Positions 14,901-23,362 of a stretch of 32,954 bases of DNA are shown one piece after another. Both the position numbers and the translations under genes were made by a program. The notes beneath the pieces are model-generated. The model did no database searches, was not told the DNA's origin, and saw nothing but the letters and a program-made list of their open reading frames with translations. Source of the stretch: Helicobacter anatolicus (GTDB lineage Bacteria > Campylobacterota > Campylobacteria > Campylobacterales > Helicobacteraceae). The stretch spans positions 1 through 32,954 of the forward strand of contig NZ_JAJTMY010000006.1 in NCBI RefSeq assembly GCF_021300615.1, read 5' to 3'. Positions within the stretch are counted from its first letter, which is position 1. Each line of letters opens with the position of its first letter.

Positions 14901-16615
14901 AAAAGCTCCTCAAACTCTTTTAGCATTTTTTTTACTTCAAGCATTCCGATCTTCCAAAACTCTGGATCCTCGATATCAAAACCAAACATTGCAACCAGTT
15001 CTCTTGGACTTTTACTACCACCACTTGATAAAAACTCCTCATAGATTCCAATAAACTCTCGCCCTTTCTTTTTATACAAACCAAAAAGCGCCAATACAAG
15101 TAATTGCCCATAACTATAAGCATAGCAATAAAATGGAGAATGTACAAAATGTGGAATATAACTCCACCACAAAGAATAATTTTTGGTCAATTTCAAACTC
15201 TTCCCAAACATTTTTTGGTTTTCCTCAAACCAAATTTCATTAAAATCTTGTGCTTTTAACTCTCTGTCATCTTGATGGATTCTGCGTTCAAAATTTGTCA
15301 TTACCACTTGTCTAAACATTGTCGAAAAAATATCTTCTAATTTTGAAGCATAAATCCCCAATAGCTCTTTTTTACTCAATTTAGATTTTATACTATCAAA
15401 TAAAAGCATTTCAGCAAAAACTGATGCAGTTTCTGCAGTCGTTAAAGGTGTATCCATATTAAGATAACCTTGCTTTTTGCTTAATTCTTGATGCACCATA
15501 TGTCCAAATTCATGAGCAATCGTAAATACGTCGCGATAATTTCCTGTAAAATTTAATAACACATAAGGATGTGCATTTGGTGTAGCTCCATGGCTAAATG
15601 CCCCCCCTCTTTTTGCTTCTCTAGGATGAGAATCCACCCATCCTTCTTCCACTGCCTTCTTGGCAATTTGGTAAAAATTTTTAGAAAATTCTTTAAAGCA
15701 CAAAAGCACCATCTCTAACCCCTCTTGATAGCCAATAGGCTTGCATTTTGTTTCGATTGGCGCATAACGATCATAATCTTTGAGCTTATAGCCTAAGATT
15801 TTAGACTTATAATGATAATATTTTTGCACTAAAGACATATTTTCATTCACAGTATCAATTAAACTATCCACACTTTTTTGCGTAATATGATTGCTAAGAT
15901 GCCTAAAAGTTTCTTGATTAGGATAATTACGCATCTTACTTTGAATATGCAAGCCCTTGCGCACCATATTAAAAATATAACTTAATAACATTTGAGATTC
16001 TTCAAGTTTTAGTGTAAAAGCTTTTTGCGCCTGCTTTCTCTCCTTTCTGTCTGGATGGTGCAATAAGGCTAAAATCTCTTCCTCGCTTTTATTGACACCT
16101 TGATATTCTACCTTCAAAGTAGAGAAAAATTCATCAAACAACCTTGCAAAGGCATCTACCCCCACAGGTGCCACCTGCAACAACACTTTTTCTTCTTCAA
16201 GACTTAATTGATACGCCTTATTATCAAGCAATTTTTGTAAAAAATAATGATAATTTTTAGAATCCTTAAGAAACTTTTTTTGTTTTTTTTCATCCAAAGC
16301 ACAAAATTCAATTTCAAAAAACAAAATATGTGCTTGGATTTCATTAGCTAACATTTCATATTCTGCATAAAAAGCACTTTTTTTTGTATCGCTTGCAAAA
16401 CATAAAAAAGCATAAGTCATTACCCTGCCAATCCCCTCTAAAATCTCCTCATACTCCTTAATTACATCATAAATTTTTTTAGTTTTTGCAAGCTTGTTTT
16501 TATATGTATCTTCAAATTCTTGTGCATGCATCATCAACTCTTGGCAAAATTTTTTCAACTCTTTTTCACTTCTAAACAACCCCTCTAAATCCCAAACATG
16601 TTTTTCTTTACTCAT
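14897..16615 (-). CDS. pepF: Oligoendopeptidase F (M3 metallopeptidase)
   Basis: This 572-residue cytoplasmic zinc peptidase degrades oligopeptides. The zinc motif HEFGH is at 368-372 inside FTIAHEFGHMVHQELS, and the third ligand is Glu395 in TTAETASVFAEML. The segment GGAFSHGATPNAHPYVLLN just upstream is also characteristic of M3B oligoendopeptidases. Length agrees with the family. Its start overlaps the 3' end of kefB by eight bases and its stop overlaps the SspB-like start, so it is translated within one mRNA. The kefB-pepF pairing matches H. pylori HP0471-HP0470. Confidence 0.95.
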   Translation of the reverse strand: MSKEKHVWDLEGLFRSEKELKKFCQELMMHAQEFEDTYKNKLAKTKKIYDVIKEYEEILEGIGRVMTYAFLCFASDTKKSAFYAEYEMLANEIQAHILFFEIEFCALDEKKQKKFLKDSKNYHYFLQKLLDNKAYQLSLEEEKVLLQVAPVGVDAFARLFDEFFSTLKVEYQGVNKSEEEILALLHHPDRKERKQAQKAFTLKLEESQMLLSYIFNMVRKGLHIQSKMRNYPNQETFRHLSNHITQKSVDSLIDTVNENMSLVQKYYHYKSKILGYKLKDYDRYAPIETKCKPIGYQEGLEMVLLCFKEFSKNFYQIAKKAVEEGWVDSHPREAKRGGAFSHGATPNAHPYVLLNFTGNYRDVFTIAHEFGHMVHQELSKKQGYLNMDTPLTTAETASVFAEMLLFDSIKSKLSKKELLGIYASKLEDIFSTMFRQVVMTNFERRIHQDDRELKAQDFNEIWFEENQKMFGKSLKLTKNYSLWWSYIPHFVHSPFYCYAYSYGQLLVLALFGLYKKKGREFIGIYEEFLSSGGSKSPRELVAMFGFDIEDPEFWKIGMLEVKKMLKEFEELL

Positions 16616-18290
16616 TATTTTTCTCCTTTATCGCACGCTCAACCAAAAGATTTGCAATTTCAGTGCGCGTATTAATACTTGATACATTTAAATTTTGCAA
16701 TTCAATTTCTTCGATTTGAGAATCTACTTTGGCAATTATATCTATGTTTGGTGCTATTTTTAAGATTGTTTCACAAATTGCATGTACTATACTTGTATTA
16801 TCAATTGCAATAATTACGCATCTTGCATCCTGTAATCTAAATTTTTTTAAAAATGCAATTTGTGCAATATTTCCAAACACTACTCTATCTTTTCTTTTTT
16901 CCCCCATCTCCACTTTTGCAATATCATAATCCACTGCCACATAATCAAGATTTTTTTCTTTTAGCTTTTCTACCACTGCTACCCCAAAAGTCCCATATCC
17001 CGCAACAATAACATGATCTAACAAAGGCACACTAATTTCAATACCACTATCTTTATGTGCATTATGGTTGATATTATTTTTCAAAAAATACCCCACTATA
17101 CTAGGAAGATTTTTTAAAATAAAAGGTGTAGCAACCATCGAAAAAACCACCATTAACACTAAAAATTGATGAATATCTTGTGCTGAGAAATGTATTATTC
17201 CTTTTTCTTGTAAGAATTTTAAAACCCCTGTTTGTAAAGGTGCTTCAAAAAGTTTTGCACCACTTGCACTCACAAAAATTGCAAAAGAAAATTCCCCAAT
17301 TTGTGCCAAAGAAAATGCTGTTTTTAAAGCACTTCTATCACTTCTAAAAAATCGCAGCATCCAAAAAAGTAACAAAATCTTCACACTCATTACTAAAAAC
17401 ATAATCAATAAAATATTAAAAAAATTATGCATCAAAAAAAGCAAATCTACTTGCATTCCAACAGTGATAAAAAATAATGCTAAAAAAATATCTCTAAAAT
17501 GCTCTAAATCACTTTCTACTTGATATTTAAAACGCGACTTAGAAACTGCCATACCCGCGATAAATGCCCCTAAAGACATTGAAAAACCAAAAAATCCACT
17601 AATACCTGCTGCCCCCAAAACAATCAATAATACTGTAGCAATAAAAATCTCACCATTTTGACTTTTTGCTGCAAGTTTTAAAATACGCGATGCAAACCTC
17701 TTCCCTGGCAAAATCAAAATAGCTAACACAATGATTCCAGAAATCAAAGTTTTTAAAAGCAAGCTGCCAAGCCCTAGATTTGTATTGCTAAGCAATGCCA
17801 AAATAATCAAGATTGGAATCACAGCAATATCTTGCATAATCAAAATCCCTACAACACTTTTACCATGAATTGTTGCAAGCTGCTTGTTTTCATTAAAATA
17901 TTTTAAAACAATGGCGGTAGAAGATAGAGAAAAAGACATACCAATTACAAGAGAAATCACACTAGATAGCCCTAAAACAAAATGAGCTAAGATAAAAAAT
18001 ATCACTGAAGTAGCAACTACTTGTATTGCTCCAAAAAACAGCACTTCTTCTTTCATCGCCCGCAAACGATCAAAACTAAATTCAAGCCCAATCATAAACA
18101 TCAAAAAAACAATACCAAATTCAGCAATCTCACTAAGCGTCTCTAAACTATCAAAATTAAAAAAATACGCAATAATTACCCCTGTGACTATATAACCAAT
18201 AATCACTGGTATGTCAAAATACTTTAAAATTAGATTAAATAAAATTGACAGGGCCAAACCAATTAAAATGATAAAAAAAACACTTCCGAT
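16608..18290 (-). CDS. kefB: CPA2-type cation:proton antiporter, KefB-like, with RCK domain
   Basis: This is a membrane antiporter with about 12 transmembrane helices (Na_H_Exchanger fold) followed by a cytoplasmic TrkA-N/RCK domain whose Rossmann motif is VIVAGYGTFG; it probably exports K+ or Na+ against protons. Family blocks FDIPVIIGYIVTG and SLSSTAIVLKYF are clear. The start is problematic: no ATG or GTG exists in frame after the upstream stop. A TTG at 18257 would remove half of helix 1, whereas an ATC at 18290 lies six bases after a perfect AAGGAG (18297-18302) and restores it. A T8 run (18273-18280 on the plus strand as A8) follows an out-of-frame GTG at 18283; one more T would put that GTG in frame. 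I give 18290, with 18257 as alternative. Confidence 0.85.
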   Translation of the reverse strand: MGSVFFIILIGLALSILFNLILKYFDIPVIIGYIVTGVIIAYFFNFDSLETLSEIAEFGIVFLMFMIGLEFSFDRLRAMKEEVLFFGAIQVVATSVIFFILAHFVLGLSSVISLVIGMSFSLSSTAIVLKYFNENKQLATIHGKSVVGILIMQDIAVIPILIILALLSNTNLGLGSLLLKTLISGIIVLAILILPGKRFASRILKLAAKSQNGEIFIATVLLIVLGAAGISGFFGFSMSLGAFIAGMAVSKSRFKYQVESDLEHFRDIFLALFFITVGMQVDLLFLMHNFFNILLIMFLVMSVKILLLFWMLRFFRSDRSALKTAFSLAQIGEFSFAIFVSASGAKLFEAPLQTGVLKFLQEKGIIHFSAQDIHQFLVLMVVFSMVATPFILKNLPSIVGYFLKNNINHNAHKDSGIEISVPLLDHVIVAGYGTFGVAVVEKLKEKNLDYVAVDYDIAKVEMGEKRKDRVVFGNIAQIAFLKKFRLQDARCVIIAIDNTSIVHAICETILKIAPNIDIIAKVDSQIEEIELQNLNVSSINTRTEIANLLVERAIKEKNNE

Positions 18291-18410
18291 ATTTTTCTCC
18301 TTGTTTTATTGCCATACGTTGAGTAACATTCTTGAATTTAAATAATCAATTGATATTATAAAGCAACTACATTAAAATTAAAATAAATTATGTTTATCTA
18401 GGACAGAAAA

Positions 18411-19805
18411 ATGCATACAACTCATCGTAATATCACCTTTGAAATATTAAATGATTTATTTTCTGCTTCAACAAATCTCAATGATTTTAACAACAATATA
18501 TCCAATAATCTTTTACGATTATTGCAAACACAAGGCTTTACGCAAGAATTTTCCACCCTAATTCCATTTCTTCAAGAATTTTATGCCTCCAAAGGACTTA
18601 ATGCAACAATCAAACTCAAAAAAAATATCATAGAGATTAAAACCATTATTACCAATCCCAACAACAATGCCTATATTGATTTTCTCTCCCTATGGATCAA
18701 ATCGCAATTCAACAACAAAGAAATCACACCAGAAATCTTTCAGGCCATCATCAATCACTCAAAACAACATTTTAGCTTTCATGATGAAAAACTTTTAAAA
18801 TCTATTATCCGCAACGCAATTAAAAAATCTTTCAATCTTAAAAACCGCGATAGTTTGTTTTTCAAAAACTTTAAAATATATGTAAGAAAATTTGATTATG
18901 ACTTTGCACAAATCAATAAAGAACTTAGAAATATCAAAAAACTCAACTCCTCACAGCTTCTTGCAATTTCAGACAAAGACAATATTTCCATGCTCCTAAA
19001 AAACAGCAATCCTAAAATAATTTTACAAGATTGCACTAATAATATTTTGCAAAATATAAAGACCTTCCCTGTCGTTATCAATGCAAAATTTTATAATAAA
19101 TTGTTACACAATGTCACTAGAGATTTTAGAATCCAAATTGGAAAAATTCTAGATAATCAAATATCAAGCTTCAATCAAACTTGTTTTGCTGAAGATTTTG
19201 TCCGTGAAAATATCACCATTATTCTCCTCCCTCTCGCAAAAAAAATTATTTATTATTTTTTCTCTCATCCTGATTTATGGACAAATTTTTTACAAACTTA
19301 TCAAAAAAAACTTCTTACAGATTCAAGCCAGAATCTCCAAAATATTTTGGCAGATTATTTTGCAGCACAAGAAAAAATTGACATTAAAAACAACAATATT
19401 CAAAATATCACACGACAAATTAAAGAAAATGAGAAAAATATTTTTGAACTTCAACAAAAATCTCTAAAAAAAGATACTGAACTACAAAACCTTAACAAAG
19501 ACTATGAAAATAACAAAGCCAACCTCAAAACCACCACCATCACAAGCACAGAACAAGAAAATATCAACTCTAATCTCTCACGCCTTCTCAATGAACAAAA
19601 AACCGCTCTATTTGCTCTTGAAAAACTTACAGAAAGCATTGAAATGCTCAAAAAAGATAACAATATGCTACAGCAAGAAATCAAATCCTACCAAGCAAAG
19701 ATTCAAGAACTTCAGGCAAATATGTTTTCAAAAACAGAAAAATTTAATATAATTTGCAATAATTTTGTAAATTATCTCGCAGAATATAAAAATGAAATCC
19801 AATAA
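18411..19805 (+). CDS. Unrecognised coiled-coil protein, first gene of sensory cassette
   Basis: I do not recognise this 464-residue protein. It has no signal peptide and no convincing transmembrane helix; a short hydrophobic stretch, ITIILLPLAKKIIYYFF (about 267-283), may be amphipathic. Residues about 1-325 are predicted by eye to be mostly helical and rich in Asn and Lys. Residues about 330-455 form a long coiled coil with regular heptads (NITRQIKENEKNIFELQQ, LNEQKTALFALEKLTESIE). Its last 14 bases overlap the start of the sensor-kinase gene, so its product is likely made in step with the kinase and may be a cytoplasmic partner. Ribosome site AGGAC precedes the ATG. The upstream region (18291-18410) is shared with kefB. 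Confidence 0.75.
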   Translation: MHTTHRNITFEILNDLFSASTNLNDFNNNISNNLLRLLQTQGFTQEFSTLIPFLQEFYASKGLNATIKLKKNIIEIKTIITNPNNNAYIDFLSLWIKSQFNNKEITPEIFQAIINHSKQHFSFHDEKLLKSIIRNAIKKSFNLKNRDSLFFKNFKIYVRKFDYDFAQINKELRNIKKLNSSQLLAISDKDNISMLLKNSNPKIILQDCTNNILQNIKTFPVVINAKFYNKLLHNVTRDFRIQIGKILDNQISSFNQTCFAEDFVRENITIILLPLAKKIIYYFFSHPDLWTNFLQTYQKKLLTDSSQNLQNILADYFAAQEKIDIKNNNIQNITRQIKENEKNIFELQQKSLKKDTELQNLNKDYENNKANLKTTTITSTEQENINSNLSRLLNEQKTALFALEKLTESIEMLKKDNNMLQQEIKSYQAKIQELQANMFSKTEKFNIICNNFVNYLAEYKNEIQ

Positions 19806-20145
19806 ACTTACAAAATTTTTCAGTCCACAAACCAAGGTGCTCTTAAGCATCATTACAATCGGTCTAATCCTTGTATGCCTCCTCTCTTTTCTAGCTATCA
19901 ATGCGTTAAAATACGAATATGATACAACTTTCACTAAATATATTCAAGAAATTAAAACCTTAAAATCAATGCAGGATTTTTATTCAATTCACTCAAACAC
20001 TCGCTTAGAATTTGATGAATTCAAACAAGCACTAACAAAATCTAATAGATCTAATACTTTTGATTTTTTACATCACACCTATCAAAAAATTTTTCTACAT
20101 TCTTCTTATGAAAAATTATTCCAACTCAATCAAGAAAAAAAGTAA
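19792..20145 (+). CDS. N-terminal half of split sensor kinase (TM1 plus part of periplasmic domain)
   Basis: These 117 codons read from an ATG inside the 3' end of the coiled-coil gene to TAA at 20143-20145. The product has one transmembrane helix (residues about 16-39, VLLSIITIGLILVCLLSFLA) and about 78 following residues facing the periplasm. On its own it lacks every signalling domain. The last codons are GAA AAA AAG TAA, so the in-frame heptamer A AAA AAG, the classic -1 slippery sequence, immediately precedes the stop. Confidence 0.6.
   Translation: MKSNKLTKFFSPQTKVLLSIITIGLILVCLLSFLAINALKYEYDTTFTKYIQEIKTLKSMQDFYSIHSNTRLEFDEFKQALTKSNRSNTFDFLHHTYQKIFLHSSYEKLFQLNQEKK
20135..20145 (+). other. 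A7 run with in-frame A AAA AAG heptamer followed by stop
   Basis: In the reading frame of the first kinase half the bases are GA A AAA AAG TAA. A one-base slip backwards gives AAA AAA GTA and continues into the kinase frame. I see no strong downstream stem-loop and no Shine-Dalgarno-like stimulator about 10 bases upstream, both of which accompany the E. coli dnaX frameshift site, so programmed shifting is possible but weakly supported. Confidence 0.6.
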
Positions 20146-20234
20146 TTTTAAATGCAGTAGAGCAAGAAATTTTAATTTTAGACACACTTTTATTACAGCA
20201 TGATAATGGAAAGAAAAATATTTTAGATAAAAAT

Positions 20235-21293
20235 ATGCTACTAAGGCAACAGGCAAAAAAAATCCAAAATCTCATTGATCAAATCATTGATTTAAGATTG
20301 CAAATTGCAACCATACAAAGCCACTCGATCCATTCAATTTTTATTTTTACTTCCATAATTCTATTTTTCTGCATGTTTATAGTTTTTTTAACCACTATTT
20401 CTTTGTGCAATCATATCCTTAAGTCAATCAAAAAACATGAAGAGAAACTTTGTCAAGTTATCAAAGACAAAACCTTGCAACTCGAAAATATCAACAAAAA
20501 TCTCAAAAAAACTATCAATAAGGAAGTAGAATCCTCAAGAAAAAAAGATCAAATCATGTATCAACAAGATCGTCTTGCTTCTATGGGAGAAATGATACAA
20601 AATATTGCTCATCAATGGAGACAGCCTCTAAACTCTCTTATTGTCCTTATCCAGAGCTTTAAGACCAAATTTTACAATGGCAAACTTGATGAAAATTTTA
20701 TCAATACACAAACCGAAGATGGTCTAAAAATTGCAAAGTCTATGTCAGAAACTATAGAAAATTTTCGCCATTTTTTCCAACCCAATAAGTTAAAAAGTTC
20801 ATTTTCCATTATAGAATCTATCGAGGATTCTATCAAACTTATAGATTTTGTCCTAAAACAAAACAATATTACAATCCATCGCGATTATAGTGAGGATTTT
20901 GAGTTTTATGGTTACAAAAATGCCTTTACACAAGTTGTTTTAAATATACTAAAAAATGCACAAGACGCCATTATTGAGCAAAAAATTCCTCAAGGACATT
21001 GCTACGTAATTTTGAAAAAAAAATATGATAAAATTACTATCATTATTCAAGATAATGCTGGTGGAATTAAACAAAAAAGTCTCTATAAGATTTTTGAACC
21101 CTACTTTACCACCAAACACAAATCGACAGGGACAGGAATAGGTCTTTATATGACAAAAGAGATTATCGAAAAACAAATGCAAGGAACAATCAGTGCCCAC
21201 AATATGCAATGGCATATTGCGGGAGAAGAACAAAGCTTTTATGGAGCAAGTTTTATTATCGAGCTACCTTGCACAACAAATAAAAATTTCTAG
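20235..21293 (+). CDS. C-terminal half of split sensor kinase (TM2, HisKA, HATPase)
   Basis: From ATG 20235 this frame gives 352 residues; it is open further upstream, to the A7 run, encoding 31 more residues without a good start or ribosome site. TM2 is at 33-57. The phospho-acceptor is His126 in NIAHQWRQPLN (123-133), the H-box type common in Campylobacterota kinases. The ATP-binding domain shows N-box VVLNILKNAQDAI (234-246), G1 QDNAGGIK (272-279), F-box FEPYFTTK (287-294) and G2 GTGIGLYM (299-306). The kinase core looks intact, so lack of expression, not decay, would be the defect. The response regulator follows after seven bases. Confidence 0.7.
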   Translation: MLLRQQAKKIQNLIDQIIDLRLQIATIQSHSIHSIFIFTSIILFFCMFIVFLTTISLCNHILKSIKKHEEKLCQVIKDKTLQLENINKNLKKTINKEVESSRKKDQIMYQQDRLASMGEMIQNIAHQWRQPLNSLIVLIQSFKTKFYNGKLDENFINTQTEDGLKIAKSMSETIENFRHFFQPNKLKSSFSIIESIEDSIKLIDFVLKQNNITIHRDYSEDFEFYGYKNAFTQVVLNILKNAQDAIIEQKIPQGHCYVILKKKYDKITIIIQDNAGGIKQKSLYKIFEPYFTTKHKSTGTGIGLYMTKEIIEKQMQGTISAHNMQWHIAGEEQSFYGASFIIELPCTTNKNF

Positions 21294-21300
21294 GAGCAAC

Positions 21301-21972
21301 ATGGAACAATACAAAAAACTAAAAGATTTAACCATACTTTATGTAGAAGATGATGCAGATACCCAAAGACTAACCTCAATGATTCTTGAGGATTATGTAG
21401 GCAGATTAATTTTGGCAAAAAATGGACAAGATGCTTTAAAACTTTTTCAATCTCATAATATTGATTTAATTCTTACAGATATTTTAATGCCAAAGACAAA
21501 TGGTATTGAGTTTATCAGAAATGTTCGATCTAGCGAACAAAATAATAATTGTCCTGTTATCATTACCACTGCGCACACCGAGGTTCCTTATCTCCTTGAT
21601 GCAATTAGCCTCCATGTTGATGGCTACATTCTTAAGCCTATTGATGTTGATGAATTATTAAGCGCACTTCAAAAGGCTGTTCTTCCAAAACTCCAAGCTG
21701 TAAAATTAGAATCCCAAGAACTCCTTATTCGTGCTATTTCCGCATTTGTTGGAGGGAAAAAAATTGAGATTATCAAATTTTTGCTTGATCATTGTGATAA
21801 AGACAATATCTACCACGGCTCTTATGAGGATATTATTGCTAAAATCAATGTTTCAAAACCTACTATTGTAAAAACCTTTAAGCAACTTATTGATGTTGGC
21901 TTATTAATAAAAATTAAAAATAAAGTCTATAAAATTCATCCAAATATTGAAATTGTCGATGAAGAATCTTGA
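21301..21972 (+). CDS. Response regulator with winged-helix-like output domain
   Basis: This 223-residue protein is the presumed partner of the split kinase. Receiver domain 8-125: acidic pair in VEDDAD (15-20), phospho-acceptor Asp60 in LILTDILMP, Thr90, and Lys112 in ILKPIDVDEL. The output region (140-213) ends with SYEDIIAKINVSKPTIVKTF (174-193) and LIDVGLLIKIKNKVYKIHP, a helix-turn-helix plus beta-wing pattern like that of wHTH/RepL-type DNA-binding domains, not OmpR or NarL type. I chose ATG 21301 because TAGGAG lies just upstream and the domain starts at once; an earlier in-frame ATG (21193) lies inside the kinase gene. Target genes are unknown. Confidence 0.82.
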   Translation: MEQYKKLKDLTILYVEDDADTQRLTSMILEDYVGRLILAKNGQDALKLFQSHNIDLILTDILMPKTNGIEFIRNVRSSEQNNNCPVIITTAHTEVPYLLDAISLHVDGYILKPIDVDELLSALQKAVLPKLQAVKLESQELLIRAISAFVGGKKIEIIKFLLDHCDKDNIYHGSYEDIIAKINVSKPTIVKTFKQLIDVGLLIKIKNKVYKIHPNIEIVDEES

Positions 21973-22022
21973 CTTTTTTATGCGGGTTATTATAGAATAA
22001 TCTGCTACTTTATTATATCCAC

Positions 22023-22042
22023 AACTTCAAGAAGTTATTTTT
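22023..22042 (+). terminator. Weak hairpin plus T-run before rho
   Basis: AACTT (22023-22027) pairs with AAGTT (22032-22036) and is followed by ATTTTT. The stem is short and AT-rich, so it is a poor intrinsic terminator for the sensory cassette. It lies in the rho leader, 29 bases before the rho ATG, and could instead be part of rho leader control. A second weak stem (GGTTATT/AATAATC) lies at about 21984-22001. Confidence 0.25.
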
Positions 22043-22064
22043 CTATATAAGGACTAAAAAACAA

Positions 22065-23360
22065 ATGGCAAGTGACAAAAACAGAACTCACACCCCGGTT
22101 GAGGGTTATAAAATCGAAGATTTAAGAACCTATAAGATTGATAGATTGGTAAAAATTTCAAAAGAATTAGGTGTAGAAAACCCTCAAGAATATAAAAGAC
22201 AAGACTTAATTTTTGAGATTCTTAAAAATCAGGTTAGTCAAGGTGGTTTTATTCTTTTTACCGGTATTTTAGAAATTGTAAATGATGGTTATGGTTTTTT
22301 AAGAGGGATTGATGAAAACTTCGCAGATAGCCAAAATGACACCTATGTCAGCCAATCACAAATCAAAAAATTTGCTCTAAGAAATGGAGATATTGTAACA
22401 GGTCAGGTGCGTTCCCCTAAAGACCAAGAACGCTATTATGCACTCCTAAAAATAGAAGCAGTAAATTATCTTCCCTTAGAAGAAATAAAAAATCGCCCAT
22501 TATTTGACAACCTCACCCCGCTTTTCCCCAATGAACAACTCAAACTTGAATACGAACCCTTAAAAGTTACAGGGAGAATGTTAGATCTATTCAGCCCCAT
22601 TGGAAAAGGACAAAGAGCACTAATTGTAGCCCCGCCACGCACAGGGAAAACCGAACTTATGAAAGAGCTTGCACATGGCATTACCTCTAATCACCCAGAA
22701 GTGGAACTTATCGTACTTTTAGTTGATGAACGCCCCGAAGAAGTGACTGACATGCAAAGAAGTGTAAAAGGGCAAGTTTTTAGCTCTACTTTTGATCTTC
22801 CTGCCAACAATCATATCCGTGTAGCAGAACTTGTATTAGAGCGCGCAAAGCGTCGTGTAGAGATGGGAGAAGATGTTGTAATTTTACTGGATTCTATCAC
22901 AAGACTTGCAAGAGCTTATAACGCCATCACTCCATCTAGCGGAAAAGTGCTTAGCGGTGGTGTAGATGCAAATGCATTACATAAACCAAAGCGTTTTTTT
23001 GGTGCGGCTAGAAATATCGAACAAGGTGGAAGTCTAACAATTATTGCCACAGCATTAATTGAAACAGGTTCTAGAATGGATGAGGTAATTTTTGAAGAAT
23101 TTAAAGGAACAGGAAATAGCGAAATCGTCTTAGCTAGAAGTATTGCTGATAGAAGAATTTATCCTGCGTTTGATATCCTAAAATCTGGAACAAGAAAAGA
23201 TGATCTCTTGCTTGGCAAAGAAAAACTTACAAAAGTTTGGATGCTAAGAAATGTTATGCAACAAATGGATGATGTCGAAGCACTTGGATTTATTTATTCT
23301 AAGATGCAAAAAACAAAAGACAATGAAGAATTCTTAAATCTCATGAATGAAAAAGAATAA
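22065..23360 (+). CDS. rho: Transcription termination factor Rho
   Basis: This 431-residue hexameric RNA-dependent ATPase ends transcription of untranslated RNAs. Domains: Rho_N helical domain (about 14-56), cold-shock-like RNA-binding domain with GYGFLRG (75-81), then the ATPase with Walker A APPRTGKT (189-196), the [14 protein letters not shown] block (217-230), and Walker [17 protein letters not shown] (271-286), followed by the Q/R-loop region [20 protein letters not shown]. Length is normal, with no large inserted low-complexity region. The ribosome site AAGGA is 12 bases before the ATG. murI starts two bases after its stop, the same order as H. pylori HP0550-HP0549. Confidence 0.97.
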   Translation: MASDKNRTHTPVEGYKIEDLRTYKIDRLVKISKELGVENPQEYKRQDLIFEILKNQVSQGGFILFTGILEIVNDGYGFLRGIDENFADSQNDTYVSQSQIKKFALRNGDIVTGQVRSPKDQERYYALLKIEAVNYLPLEEIKNRPLFDNLTPLFPNEQLKLEYEPLKVTGRMLDLFSPIGKGQRALIVAPPRTGKTELMKELAHGITSNHPEVELIVLLVDERPEEVTDMQRSVKGQVFSSTFDLPANNHIRVAELVLERAKRRVEMGEDVVILLDSITRLARAYNAITPSSGKVLSGGVDANALHKPKRFFGAARNIEQGGSLTIIATALIETGSRMDEVIFEEFKGTGNSEIVLARSIADRRIYPAFDILKSGTRKDDLLLGKEKLTKVWMLRNVMQQMDDVEALGFIYSKMQKTKDNEEFLNLMNEKE

Positions 23361-23362
23361 GT

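Larger units (their letters stand above)
19792..21293 (+). pseudogene. Sensor histidine kinase interrupted by a -1 frameshift (two halves, 500 residues if joined)
   Basis: Two adjacent reading frames together form one sensor kinase. The first (from ATG 19792) ends at TAA 20143-20145, right after an A7 run (20135-20141); the second is open from before that point to 21293. A -1 slip, or one extra A, joins them to give 117 + 383 residues with no other break. The joined protein has TM1 (about 16-39), a periplasmic sensor domain of about 140 residues, TM2, a coiled linker, then HisKA and HATPase domains. The stop lies inside the sensor domain. This may be a true mutation, a phase-variable tract, programmed or transcriptional slippage, or a sequencing error; the sequence alone cannot decide. 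Confidence 0.7.

Noticed and set aside
19186-19752. Extra plus-strand frames inside the coiled-coil gene
   Set aside because: Lys-rich shifted frames of the 464-residue gene without ribosome sites; the main frame is continuous.
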